Below, piece after piece: positions 15,750 to 23,712 of a stretch of DNA of 35,548 bases. The notes under the pieces are model-generated. The model was not told where the DNA came from. It was given only the letters and a program-made list of their open reading frames with translations, and did no database searches. The DNA comes from a bacterium (lineage in GTDB: Bacteria > Verrucomicrobiota > Verrucomicrobiia > Limisphaerales > UBA11358): positions 1-35,548 of the forward strand of contig JAKALA010000044.1 of assembly GCA_021813325.1 (NCBI GenBank). The letters are read 5' to 3'. The position numbers and the translations under genes were made by a program. How positions within the stretch are numbered: the first letter of the stretch is position 1; each line of letters opens with the position of its first letter.

Positions 15750-15884
15750 GTGAGTGATCAGCGCCGGCCCACGCCCCACGAAAAGCAAATGCGATTTTTT
15801 ACCATCCTGTTTGCGGCCATATTAATTGCCATCGTGTCCGTGGTCCTCTGGCTCCTTAACCGGTCGCCGGCGCGACTTCCCTGA
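15750..15884 (+). CDS. Small single-pass membrane protein (44 aa)
   Basis: A short frame from GTG 15750 to TGA 15884. It encodes a polar, positively charged head (MSDQRRPTPHEKQMRFF), one clear transmembrane helix (TILFAAILIAIVSVVLWLL) and a short basic tail (NRSPARLP). This pattern and the third-position GC look coding. ATG 15789 inside the frame is an alternative start that would drop most of the head. No good Shine-Dalgarno is seen. It lies 39 bp after the DUF554 stop on the same strand. Function unknown. Confidence 0.5.
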   Translation: MSDQRRPTPHEKQMRFFTILFAAILIAIVSVVLWLLNRSPARLP

Positions 15885-16000
15885 AACTTGCCCTGGCGGT
15901 TTATCTGGGTGCATCGGAAGCTCGTCCCATCGATTTTTTTAGCGATTCAGTGTTTTTTTTGAATTATGGAACAGCTCCGGTTCTTTGCTAAAAAGGGCCC

Positions 16001-16744
16001 GTGCGAAACGTTCCGCCCAATTTGTATTATATCCGTGGCATCATGGGATGCTGTTTCCTCCTGCACGATGGCAATCAGAGCGTCATGATTGATGCGGGCT
16101 TGTTCGGTGAGCCTGTTTTTATCCGGCGATTGTTTCGGCGGCTGGGCCTGACTCCGAGATCGCTCCAAGCCATTTTGTTGACGCACGGCCATCTGGACCA
16201 TGCCGGAAATCTCGCGTGGTTGAAACAATGGTCTAGCGCCACAGTATATGCCCATACCCATGAACAGGCGCATGTGGATGGCACGTATCCGTATCAAGGT
16301 ATCAATCGCTGGTGCGGTCGCTTGGAAGCCGCCGGGCGCACAGTTTTTGGAACGCGGCCGGCGCTAATTGATCAATGCTTGACCGACCGGCAGATGCTGC
16401 CGTTCTGGGGCGGATTGGAAGTCATCCATTTGCCTGGACACACCTTGGGACACTGCGGATTTTATAGCGCCCGCCATCGGCTGTTATTTAGCGGCGACAT
16501 GTTCGGCAGTTATTTCTTCAACACCCACAAGCCGCCGGCCATTCTAAACAGCGCACCTGAATTATTTCCGGAAAGCGCGGCAAAAATCCGCCAACTCAAG
16601 CCGCGCTGGATGGTTCCCTGTCACTTTGATGTGCTGGATGGCAACCGGCATCGGCGGCGGTTCGCGAAGTTGTATGGCTTTGACGATTGGGAGGCGATAA
16701 ACTCGACGCATGAACTGCATTGTGACGGCCGGTCCGACGTTTGA
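16001..16744 (+). CDS. MBL-fold metallo-hydrolase
   Basis: 247 residues of the metallo-beta-lactamase superfamily. The zinc signature H62-G-H64-L-D66-H67 is followed by H147 (LPGHTLGH), D166 (LFSGDMFG) and H208 (VPCHFD), so a complete dinuclear metal site is present. There is no signal peptide. The GTG start at 16001 is preceded by AAAAGGG with good spacing. Its 3' end overlaps the CoaB-like gene by 35 bp, suggesting coupling. The superfamily covers glyoxalases, lactonases, nucleases and thioesterases, so the substrate cannot be told. Confidence 0.9.
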   Translation: MRNVPPNLYYIRGIMGCCFLLHDGNQSVMIDAGLFGEPVFIRRLFRRLGLTPRSLQAILLTHGHLDHAGNLAWLKQWSSATVYAHTHEQAHVDGTYPYQGINRWCGRLEAAGRTVFGTRPALIDQCLTDRQMLPFWGGLEVIHLPGHTLGHCGFYSARHRLLFSGDMFGSYFFNTHKPPAILNSAPELFPESAAKIRQLKPRWMVPCHFDVLDGNRHRRRFAKLYGFDDWEAINSTHELHCDGRSDV

Positions 16745-17354
16745 ATCGCTGGATGATGTTCGGCGGTTGACCAATTTTTCCACCGGGCGACTGGGCACGG
16801 AGCTGGCCAATTATCTGACGGCGCAAGGTCATCAGGTGACGTTGCTCATTGGCGAATCCGCGACTTATCCGGGCGAGCGCCAAGCGCAATCGGTGAAAGT
16901 TTTTTCCACCACGGCCGATTTGTGTTCCAGGCTGAAAGCGCTTTCACGCCGGCAGGTGGATGTGATTTTTCACGCGGCCGCCGTGAGCGATTTTGGATTT
17001 GGACACATTTTTGTGGAACAAGCGGCGGATGAATTTGTTGCCTTAAAGGCTGCCAAAAAAATTTCGACGCGCCGGGGCCGCCTGCTGGTGGAGTTGGTGC
17101 CGACGCCCAAGATCATTGCCTCATTGCGCGGCTGGTTTCCGAAGACCTGGATTGTGGGCTGGAAATATGAAGCTGATGGCGGTCGCGCCGATGCGCTGCG
17201 GGCCGCGAAAAAGCAATTGCTCGATTGCAAAACAGATGCCTGCGTGGCCAATGGGCCGGCTTACGGCAAGGGGTTCAGCCTGGTTTTACCCAAGTCGCAA
17301 AAGCACTTTGCACAATCAAATCAGCTCTTCGCGGCCTTGGCGAAGCTGAGGTGA
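16710..17354 (+). CDS. Stand-alone CoaB-type phosphopantothenate-cysteine ligase domain protein
   Basis: 214 residues, equal to the C-terminal half of bacterial CoaBC. The N-terminal block NCIVTAGPTFESLDDVRRLT, then NFSTGRLGTELANYL, corresponds to the CoaB nucleotide-binding entry (ITAGGTREPID..R..SN.SSGKMG). DVIFHAAAVSDFGF matches the A-A-V-x-D-F/Y element. Later PTPKIIASLR and WIVGWKYEAD match the K-x-D-x-I and GFxxET regions only loosely. No CoaC flavoprotein decarboxylase domain is attached or nearby. It could be the organism's split CoaB or a DNA/pantothenate-metabolism flavoprotein paralogue. It overlaps the MBL gene by 35 bp. Confidence 0.8.
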   Translation: MNCIVTAGPTFESLDDVRRLTNFSTGRLGTELANYLTAQGHQVTLLIGESATYPGERQAQSVKVFSTTADLCSRLKALSRRQVDVIFHAAAVSDFGFGHIFVEQAADEFVALKAAKKISTRRGRLLVELVPTPKIIASLRGWFPKTWIVGWKYEADGGRADALRAAKKQLLDCKTDACVANGPAYGKGFSLVLPKSQKHFAQSNQLFAALAKLR

Positions 17355-17384
17355 ATGGCAGCGTCCAACCGCGGCACTCGTGGA

Positions 17385-19193
17385 TCAAACTTCGAAGCTT
17401 CTCAACTGACGAAGGCCCAATTTCATGGGCAGCCAGCCGATTAAAAGGGACAGTCCTAAAAAAACACCGAGGCTCACGAAGACCCAGTCGCTGTGCGAAT
17501 GATAGCCTCCGCCGCCAAGCACCAGCAAGCTGAGCGACGCAATAATGTAAATGGAACTCAACACGAAGCAGAGCGTGCCGCCAAATCCGCTGACAATTTT
17601 GTTGGGGTTGGTTTCCTTGACGTTCGGGTAGATTACTCCGAGACCGACTGCCAGTCCGTTTAGGGTAAAAGTCATGATGGTAATGACCGCGCCAAAAAAG
17701 GCGACATCGGTCCAGGGCATTTGCAAAAGATAACAGGAAAGGGTGACGAGGGCCAGAGTGACCGCCAACGAGAGCGTGCTGGCAAGCCAGTATTTGATTT
17801 TGACCACGCGTGGCAGGCCCATCGGCGACATGCCGACAATCCACAATCGGCGTCCTTCCAGCGAAAATTGGGGAAACACAAAGCGCGTGGTAACCGAGGC
17901 CAGATTGAAGGCGCAGGCGCCCAGATTTAAAAAGGCCACCGCTTGAATCCAGAACGGACTGGAGAGTTGGTGGGTGAAATTGCGCAGGTTGATGATGTAG
18001 GCGCCCAGCAGGCCAAAGAACATCACGCTCTGGCCCCATTGCGTGGTGTCGCGCCAGAACATGCGCAAATCTTTCACGGCCAGCGCCCGCGTGTCGGGAG
18101 CCAGCCAGGTCAGGCCGTTGAAAAATTTTTCCAACAGGCCGGGACGATGCGAATTCCGTTCGCCAGAAAACAGGTGGAATTTGAATCCGCCATTGGCGCG
18201 GCTTTGCACAGCGGAAGCCGTATTGTAAAACAAGTGGCCGAAACGTGTGAAAGCGATGCTGCCGAAAAACAGCGTGTTGCTCAACAAGACGGCGGCAAAG
18301 AATGTGGCGTTGCGAAAGATGCCTTCGGCCCATTGCAGCACGGCGGCCGAAAGCCAGTAGCTGGGCAGGAAGGGAAACATGGTAAAACGGGTCTTGGCCA
18401 GCAAACGATCCAGCGCTTCCAGTGTTCTCCGGTCCAGAAGATCATCGTCCACGGGGTTTGATTTCCACCAGAAGGCGGCAAAGGCCAGCAACACGATGGC
18501 CAACAGGATGAGCACCACTTGAAAGCTTTTGCGGTCAAGGTGCCGGCCAATACCAATGGCCAGCACCGCGCCAAACACGGCGGGCAGGATGATAAAAAGC
18601 CCGATCAGCAGCACGGTCAGGGGGTAAAAATGCCAGGGCACTCCGCGCACCAGGCCAAAGGCGGCCAGCAGCGGCGCGATTAAAAATAAAAACGCCCACG
18701 ATGCCAGGATCGTGGTTTCGATAAATTTCCAACGGAAGATGGTTTGATGGGAAACCGGCAGGGTCATTAAAAAAGCCGTTTCACGGTTCCGGAACAGATT
18801 GGTGTAGGCAATCACCAAATTGCTCAACAACAGCAAGGCGAACAGAAACGCAAAGAGCGTGTAAAGCAACCGTTCGGTCAGCACCGCGCCCAAACCGGGA
18901 AATTTGGCAATGAATTTCATCCCGTGGAAAAACAATTCAAACGCCAGGACCAGATAACCGGCCACAAAAACGCCGATCATGCCGGAGAGGAGCCGGGATT
19001 GTTGGCGGATGGCGAGGAGACGCCGCCAACTGTGAATGGCGTTGGTCCGCAGCAACAGCAGCAGCGGTGACGGTTTTAGCGAGGCTCCAAGCCAGGGCAC
19101 AGGCACACGATAGCCCCGGATTTTTTGGACGGCAACAGATGAAAATCGCGAAACTATCGTGCGCTCATGAATTCTGAGCCGCCTTTCGCGCAT
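17385..19193 (-). CDS. ABC-2-like multispanning membrane protein (putative ABC exporter permease)
   Basis: About 600 residues with roughly 10-12 hydrophobic segments in two groups (about 70-240 and 370-590) separated by a hydrophilic stretch. LFRNRETAFLMTLPVSHQTI and the later RRLWIVGMSPMGLPRVVKIK are the paired cytosolic 'P-x-s ... K-y' elements typical of large ABC-2-type exporter permeases (PF16949-like). No ATPase gene lies in the window. The start is uncertain: ATG 19193 is given, but the first 30 residues look weak. GTG 19106 is an alternative that would widen the divergent spacer to the gene at 19240. It converges on the CoaB-like gene with 30 bp between. Confidence 0.7.
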   Translation of the reverse strand: MRERRLRIHERTIVSRFSSVAVQKIRGYRVPVPWLGASLKPSPLLLLLRTNAIHSWRRLLAIRQQSRLLSGMIGVFVAGYLVLAFELFFHGMKFIAKFPGLGAVLTERLLYTLFAFLFALLLLSNLVIAYTNLFRNRETAFLMTLPVSHQTIFRWKFIETTILASWAFLFLIAPLLAAFGLVRGVPWHFYPLTVLLIGLFIILPAVFGAVLAIGIGRHLDRKSFQVVLILLAIVLLAFAAFWWKSNPVDDDLLDRRTLEALDRLLAKTRFTMFPFLPSYWLSAAVLQWAEGIFRNATFFAAVLLSNTLFFGSIAFTRFGHLFYNTASAVQSRANGGFKFHLFSGERNSHRPGLLEKFFNGLTWLAPDTRALAVKDLRMFWRDTTQWGQSVMFFGLLGAYIINLRNFTHQLSSPFWIQAVAFLNLGACAFNLASVTTRFVFPQFSLEGRRLWIVGMSPMGLPRVVKIKYWLASTLSLAVTLALVTLSCYLLQMPWTDVAFFGAVITIMTFTLNGLAVGLGVIYPNVKETNPNKIVSGFGGTLCFVLSSIYIIASLSLLVLGGGGYHSHSDWVFVSLGVFLGLSLLIGWLPMKLGLRQLRSFEV

Positions 19194-19239
19194 CTTGTTG
19201 GACACTTTATGGTTTTTGTGTATTGTGCCCTTCAAGGAT

Positions 19240-20667
19240 ATGAGCGTGGAAAAACTGAACTCCGGCCAAAAAGCACTTCAAATCAATCTCGACGCCCGGC
19301 GCTATGGGACGTTTGCCGAGATCGGGGCCGGCCAGGAGGTGGCGCGCTGGTTTTTTCAGGTGGGCAAGGCTTCCGGCACCGTGGCCAAGACGATTTCCGC
19401 CTACGACATGGCGGTGAGCGACGCCATTTACGGTCCGGCCGAGCGCTATGTGTCGCGTATGCGTTTGCAGGCGATGCTGGATTTGGAGTATGAGCTGTTG
19501 CTGCAGCGCCTCGACAAATCGCGCGGCGACCGTTCGGCATTTTTTGCGTTTGCCAACACGGTGGCCACCAAGCACGTCGCCAAACCCGGTCAGGAGGAAG
19601 GTCAGGGCTGGCTGGGCATCAAATTTCAAACCATGCCGCGCAGCGAGCCGTCGTCTATCATCATCCACGTGCGTTTGCTGGACTGGGAAACCACCCGTCA
19701 GCAGGAAGCGGTGGGAATCATGGGAGTAAACCTGATCTATGGGGCATTTTATCAAAATATCGAGCCTACGCGGTTGATCGGTTCGCTGCTGGACGGGCTG
19801 ACCTGCCAGCGGATTGAGGTGGACATGATCAAATTTTCCGGGCCGGCGTTTGTGGGGGTGGATAACCGGCTCATGGCGCTCCAACTCGTGGAACAATGGT
19901 TGACCGAAGCCGCCATGTTCACGGCGGACGGCGAGAACATCATTCCCGGCGAATTGCTTTACAAAAAACCGGTGCTTCTGGAGCGCGGCAGTTTTCGGCC
20001 GTTGACCAATCCCATGCTGGACATGCTGGAGCGGGCGCAGACGAAGTTTGCCGCGGAACCGGCGTTGCAGGGCGAAGCTCCGGTGGTGATGTTCGAAATG
20101 ACGTTGCGCCAGTTGCAGGTGGGCGACGCGATTGATCACCGTGATTTTCTGGATCGCGTGGATACCTTGAGCGCCTTGGGCAAGCCGGTGTTGATCTCGA
20201 ATTTCCTGCGCTATCACCGGCTCGTCAGCTATCTCGCGCGGCAGACGCAGCGGCCGATCGGCCTGCCAATCGGGCTGGTCCGTTTGCGCGATGTTTTTGA
20301 CGAAAAATTTTACACGGATTTGCCGGGCGGCCTTATGGAATCGCTCGGCCAGTTGTTCAAAAACGGCGCCAAGCTTTACGTGTATCCTTCGCTGGACAAA
20401 AAAACGGGCAAGCTGTTTACCGTGCATAACCTCGACATCGCGCCCAAGCTGCGTCATCTCTACACCTATTTGGTGGAGAACCGGTTTATCGAAGACCTGG
20501 CCGAGTATAAGCCATCCGCTTTGAATATTTATTCCGGCGAGGTGCTGGAAAAGATCCATTCCGGCGACGAAAGCCTGGCCCAACTCATTCCGCCGCAAAT
20601 TTTCGCGTTGATCAAAGCCAAGCAACTGTTCGGCTGGGGACGAAAGAAACCAGTTGTCGGCAAGTGA
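19240..20667 (+). CDS. Conserved cytosolic protein of unknown function
   Basis: 475 residues with no signal peptide or membrane helix. The start of the protein (ALQINLDARRYGTFAEIGAG, then QEVARWFF) and the following KASGTVAKTISAYDMAVSDA read as a strongly conserved block, and LDWETTRQQEAVGIMGVNL and ALGKPVLISNFLRYHRLV as others. I associate this with a conserved family that databases label inconsistently, and I cannot name a reaction. AAGGA at 19234-19238 is only 1 nt from ATG 19240 but 7 nt from the in-frame GTG at 19246, so the true start may be GTG 19246. It is divergent from the ABC-like gene. The sequence shows no nucleotide-binding or metal motif I trust. Confidence 0.8.
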   Translation: MSVEKLNSGQKALQINLDARRYGTFAEIGAGQEVARWFFQVGKASGTVAKTISAYDMAVSDAIYGPAERYVSRMRLQAMLDLEYELLLQRLDKSRGDRSAFFAFANTVATKHVAKPGQEEGQGWLGIKFQTMPRSEPSSIIIHVRLLDWETTRQQEAVGIMGVNLIYGAFYQNIEPTRLIGSLLDGLTCQRIEVDMIKFSGPAFVGVDNRLMALQLVEQWLTEAAMFTADGENIIPGELLYKKPVLLERGSFRPLTNPMLDMLERAQTKFAAEPALQGEAPVVMFEMTLRQLQVGDAIDHRDFLDRVDTLSALGKPVLISNFLRYHRLVSYLARQTQRPIGLPIGLVRLRDVFDEKFYTDLPGGLMESLGQLFKNGAKLYVYPSLDKKTGKLFTVHNLDIAPKLRHLYTYLVENRFIEDLAEYKPSALNIYSGEVLEKIHSGDESLAQLIPPQIFALIKAKQLFGWGRKKPVVGK

Positions 20668-20783
20668 GTTGCGGATTTCACGGCTTGGCGCCCGGCGCCA
20701 ACCCGATTCAAGGCGGCTTGGACCGTTTTGCGGAAGCCCAATTTTGCTCGACAACCGGCGGCGGCAATAGCAATGTCGGAAGC

Positions 20784-21389
20784 ATGAAAGTTCAAGTCGT
20801 TTCGCGGAAGGTTCCTTCAAACCGTCTTTGGAAGGCTTCGCTCCAAAGAATTGCGGTGGCTGCCGTTTTTTTCACGACCGTCGTGTCGCTGCTGGCCGTT
20901 GCTGATACATCCCCATCTGCTTCGGCCTACGCCAAATGGATCAAGCCTTGGGCGGCCCGGCCAACCACCAGCGCGGCCTTGAATGGCGCGGAGCTGAAAT
21001 TGATTGTCACCACGGTGCGCGGGGAAGCCGCGCCGGATGCGGTGGCCGCCATGACTCCCAAGGAACGGCTTTACCTCTCGTTCCACATCATGGTTTCCGC
21101 CACCGAAGTGGCCACCAATGGCGACAGTCTGAGTTACTTCACCTCCAACACCCAAAGCAGCCGCGCTCCGGTGAAGCCGCTTTCAGCCGATGATTTGCAA
21201 AAACTGGATCAAGCGGTGGCGCAATTGCCGGATGATGGCGGGCAACTGCCGCCAGCCGGGCAACGGGTCATCGTGCAGGTTTTGGAAAACGGCCAGTGGC
21301 ACGTTCATGTTTACGATGGCGCCGCCGCCCCGGCACCGGTCAAAAGCATCCTGACCCTGCTGGCCAATCCCTACGAACCCGGCCATTGA
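20784..21389 (+). CDS. Hypothetical exported or membrane-anchored protein
   Basis: 201 residues from ATG 20784 (GGA five bases upstream). A hydrophobic segment at about 22-40 (RIAVAAVFFTTVVSLLAVAD) after a basic head suggests a signal peptide or anchor. The mature part has alternating short strands and an Ala/Pro-rich linker (ARPTTSAALNGAELKLIVTT, LYLSFHIMVSATEVATNGDS, VIVQVLENGQWHVHVYDGAA). I do not recognise a family. The frame extends upstream to 20664, but those residues look like intergenic sequence. It is on the same strand as its neighbours and ends 49 bp before the next gene. Confidence 0.6.
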   Translation: MKVQVVSRKVPSNRLWKASLQRIAVAAVFFTTVVSLLAVADTSPSASAYAKWIKPWAARPTTSAALNGAELKLIVTTVRGEAAPDAVAAMTPKERLYLSFHIMVSATEVATNGDSLSYFTSNTQSSRAPVKPLSADDLQKLDQAVAQLPDDGGQLPPAGQRVIVQVLENGQWHVHVYDGAAAPAPVKSILTLLANPYEPGH

Positions 21390-21438
21390 ACGGCCCGCAG
21401 TTTTCACTTCGCGCCATTTATTTTCCGCGCCCGTTTGC

Positions 21439-21867
21439 ATGGAACAGCTTACCTCCGCACAAGAACAATACCTTGAAATGATTCAAGCCAGCGGTCGTTG
21501 GAACCGGTTCAACGGGCTGCGAATTGCCGCCGACTTGCGCAGTCACCTGGCCTTGTGGCAAACGGCCATTTTTACCCGGCAACCCCGCATTCCAACGGGT
21601 TCCGCTGACACGGAACTGCGGCATCGCGTCGATATGATTGCGATGGGCAACAAATCCAAAGAAGATATTAATCTGGACCGGCTCTTTATCATCCCCAAAC
21701 CCGGCCAGCAACAATCTCTGGAAGACCTGGTTCGCGACTGGCTGGCCACGGAAATGAAATGGGTTTCGCGGGGCGAGGGCGCGCGGATTGCCACCCGGAA
21801 CCAGCGCCAGTTTCAAGATTTCAAAGCCGACGAACCCCGATTTCTGCTCAGCCTTTGGTGGGAATGA
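21439..21867 (+). CDS. Hypothetical protein upstream of ribD
   Basis: 142 residues, soluble, Gln/Arg-rich, with no recognised domain. Segments RWNRFNGLRIAADLRSHLAL, RHRVDMIAMGNKSKEDINLD and LEDLVRDWLATEMKWVSRGE suggest an alpha-rich fold. Its TGA stop overlaps the ribD ATG (ATGA at 21864-21867), which argues for translational coupling and that the frame is real. Function unknown. Confidence 0.6.
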   Translation: MEQLTSAQEQYLEMIQASGRWNRFNGLRIAADLRSHLALWQTAIFTRQPRIPTGSADTELRHRVDMIAMGNKSKEDINLDRLFIIPKPGQQQSLEDLVRDWLATEMKWVSRGEGARIATRNQRQFQDFKADEPRFLLSLWWE

Positions 21868-23051
21868 AACGTTCCGGGCGCACTTCCAAGCCGAACGAAA
21901 TCCAGGCCCTGCGGCTGGCTCTCCGCCTGGCGCGGCGCGGCTACGGCACCACCTCGCCCAATCCCATGGTCGGCGCGGTGCTGATTAAACACGGCAAAAT
22001 CATCGGCTGCGGCTGGCATCGGCAGGCGGGCGCGCCCCATGCGGAAATTGAAGCGCTTCGTGACGCGCGGAAGCGCGGTCAAAGTCCGACCGGCGCGACG
22101 CTTTTCGTCACGCTCGAACCGTGTTGCACGCATGGCCGCACGCCGCCTTGCACCGAAGCGATCATGGCCGCCGGCATCAAAAAGGTGATCGTCGGAGCGG
22201 CGGATCCAAATCCACATCACGCCGGCAAAGGCTTTGGCATTCTGCGCCGGGCCGGCATTCATGTAACTTCGTGGGATGAAAATGTCTTCCCGCGCGATCC
22301 CAAAAATCCCGGCCCGAAAAGCTCCTTGGCCAGGGAATGTGCCAGCTTAAACGCGGCCTTCAATCATTGGATTGTTCATCGCACGCCATTTGTCACCGTC
22401 AAAGCGGCCATGACGTTGGATGGCAAAATCGCCACGGCCAGCGGGGAATCCAAATGGATCACGGGTGAAAAAGCTCGGGCTTGCGGCATGAAACTGCGCC
22501 AGGGAAGCGACGCCATCTTGGTGGGCGTAAACACCATTCTGGCGGATGATCCCAGCCTGACGGCGCGGACCAAAAACGCCCGTCCGATCCGGCGGATTGT
22601 GTTGGATTCGCGGGCGCGCACGCCGCTCAACGCGCGGGTGGCGACCGATGCCTTTGCCGGTCAGACGACTATTGTGGTCACGCCGCTGGCTCTCAAAGCG
22701 CGCGTCCAAGCCCTGTCCAAACACGTCAACGTGCTCATGGCTCCCCACACAAAATCAAAGGGCGCCAACCAGACGAGGATCAATTTGCGCTGGCTGCTAA
22801 AACGCTTGGGCGACGAACAAGTCGCCAGCCTGCTCGTGGAAGGCGGAGGCGAAGTGAATGCTTCCTTTCTCCTGAACCACCTGGCGCATCGCATCGCCTT
22901 TTTTTATGCGCCCAAAATCCTTGGCGGTCGGGATGCCCGCAAAGGCGTCGCCGGTGAGGGCGCGAAAAAACTGGCGGAAGCCGTCCGGTTGCGGGATTTA
23001 AAATGGCACAAACTGGGTGAAGACCTGCTCCTGGAAGCCAGCGTGGCTTGA
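21864..23051 (+). CDS. ribD: Bifunctional riboflavin biosynthesis deaminase/reductase
   Basis: Deaminates then reduces the pyrimidine intermediate of riboflavin synthesis. 395 residues. The N-terminal cytidine-deaminase-like domain has H59-A-E61 and PCCTHGRTPPC (C87 and C96 as zinc ligands). The reductase domain opens with TVKAAMTLDGKIATASGESK and has ILVGVNTILADDPSLTAR and SLLVEGGGEVNASFL. The ATG at 21864 overlaps the previous stop. A longer upstream frame exists, but it overlies the preceding gene. No FMN riboswitch is seen ahead of it and no other rib gene is present. Confidence 0.95.
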   Translation: MKRSGRTSKPNEIQALRLALRLARRGYGTTSPNPMVGAVLIKHGKIIGCGWHRQAGAPHAEIEALRDARKRGQSPTGATLFVTLEPCCTHGRTPPCTEAIMAAGIKKVIVGAADPNPHHAGKGFGILRRAGIHVTSWDENVFPRDPKNPGPKSSLARECASLNAAFNHWIVHRTPFVTVKAAMTLDGKIATASGESKWITGEKARACGMKLRQGSDAILVGVNTILADDPSLTARTKNARPIRRIVLDSRARTPLNARVATDAFAGQTTIVVTPLALKARVQALSKHVNVLMAPHTKSKGANQTRINLRWLLKRLGDEQVASLLVEGGGEVNASFLLNHLAHRIAFFYAPKILGGRDARKGVAGEGAKKLAEAVRLRDLKWHKLGEDLLLEASVA

Positions 23052-23121
23052 CGATAATCTTCGATTCGCTGGCGTTCAAACGAGATTGACTGTCGCGCGG
23101 TTCACGGCATCAAATAGCAAC

Positions 23122-23460
23122 ATGCTTCCGCAAACAAGCCCCCGCCTTCTCCATTGGCCACGCATGTTTTTTGTTTTGGTTTTTCCGCTGATTGGGCGTG
23201 GTGCGCCGCTGGTGGATTTTTCCGGCGGCGAAAAGGATGGCGCTGTTCAAGTCGCGAACTATGAGCCGGAGCAACTTCAGGTAAACTGGTCGGATAAATC
23301 GGGCGCACAATATCAGGTGGTTTTCAATCTGCATGTTGATGAGCCTTTGTTGAAGCGTTTCGCGGTCGCGCCGGCATCGTCAGTTCCATTTCAGACGGCG
23401 ACGCCGTCGCAAGAAAAGGTCGCTGGCAAATCGCTGACATTAAAGTTTACCTGCGACTGA
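23122..23460 (+). pseudogene. Truncated secreted-protein fragment
   Basis: 112 codons from ATG 23122. There is a clear signal peptide (LLHWPRMFFVLVFPLIGRGA), then VDFSGGEKDGAVQVANYEPE and a strand pair (QLQVNWSDKSGAQYQVVFNL) that looks like the opening of a much larger secreted protein. Such leading beta domains normally precede hundreds of residues in Verrucomicrobia and Planctomycetes. Here the frame stops after SLTLKFTCD and I see no continuation in other frames. Either it is a short stand-alone exported protein or a 5' remnant left by deletion. The following 252 bp carry no gene. Confidence 0.45.
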
Positions 23461-23712
23461 TTCGAGCTGCCGTCCGAATGCTCTTTATGATGCAACGAGT
23501 GGCCAATTCATGCCACATGAGCGCGCGCCGCGGCTCGGGTATTCTTAATTTTGAACTACCCAGTCAAACGCAGTGAGTGCTCAAGCAATGATTTCCCCGC
23601 ACGTCTTTGGATGAACAGGGTTTGTTTTGTTGATTCCAAAAATCAAAAACCTATCGGCCAAATAGCGGCGGGACTTTGCTTGATGTCATGTGGTAGGCTG
23701 GGTTGTGTTGTT
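23461..23712. other. Gene-free spacer before the metalloprotease
   Basis: 252 bp. The metalloprotease frame extends back through this spacer to 23551, but the N-terminal residues it would add look non-coding and the signal peptide only begins after ATG 23713. I see no terminator hairpin with a T-run and no recognisable riboswitch. The promoter of the metalloprotease gene is expected here but cannot be pinpointed. Confidence 0.4.

Noticed and set aside
23052-23121. Flavin-related regulatory RNA near ribD
   Set aside because: No FMN-riboswitch blocks lie upstream of ribD or here; this is a short spacer only.
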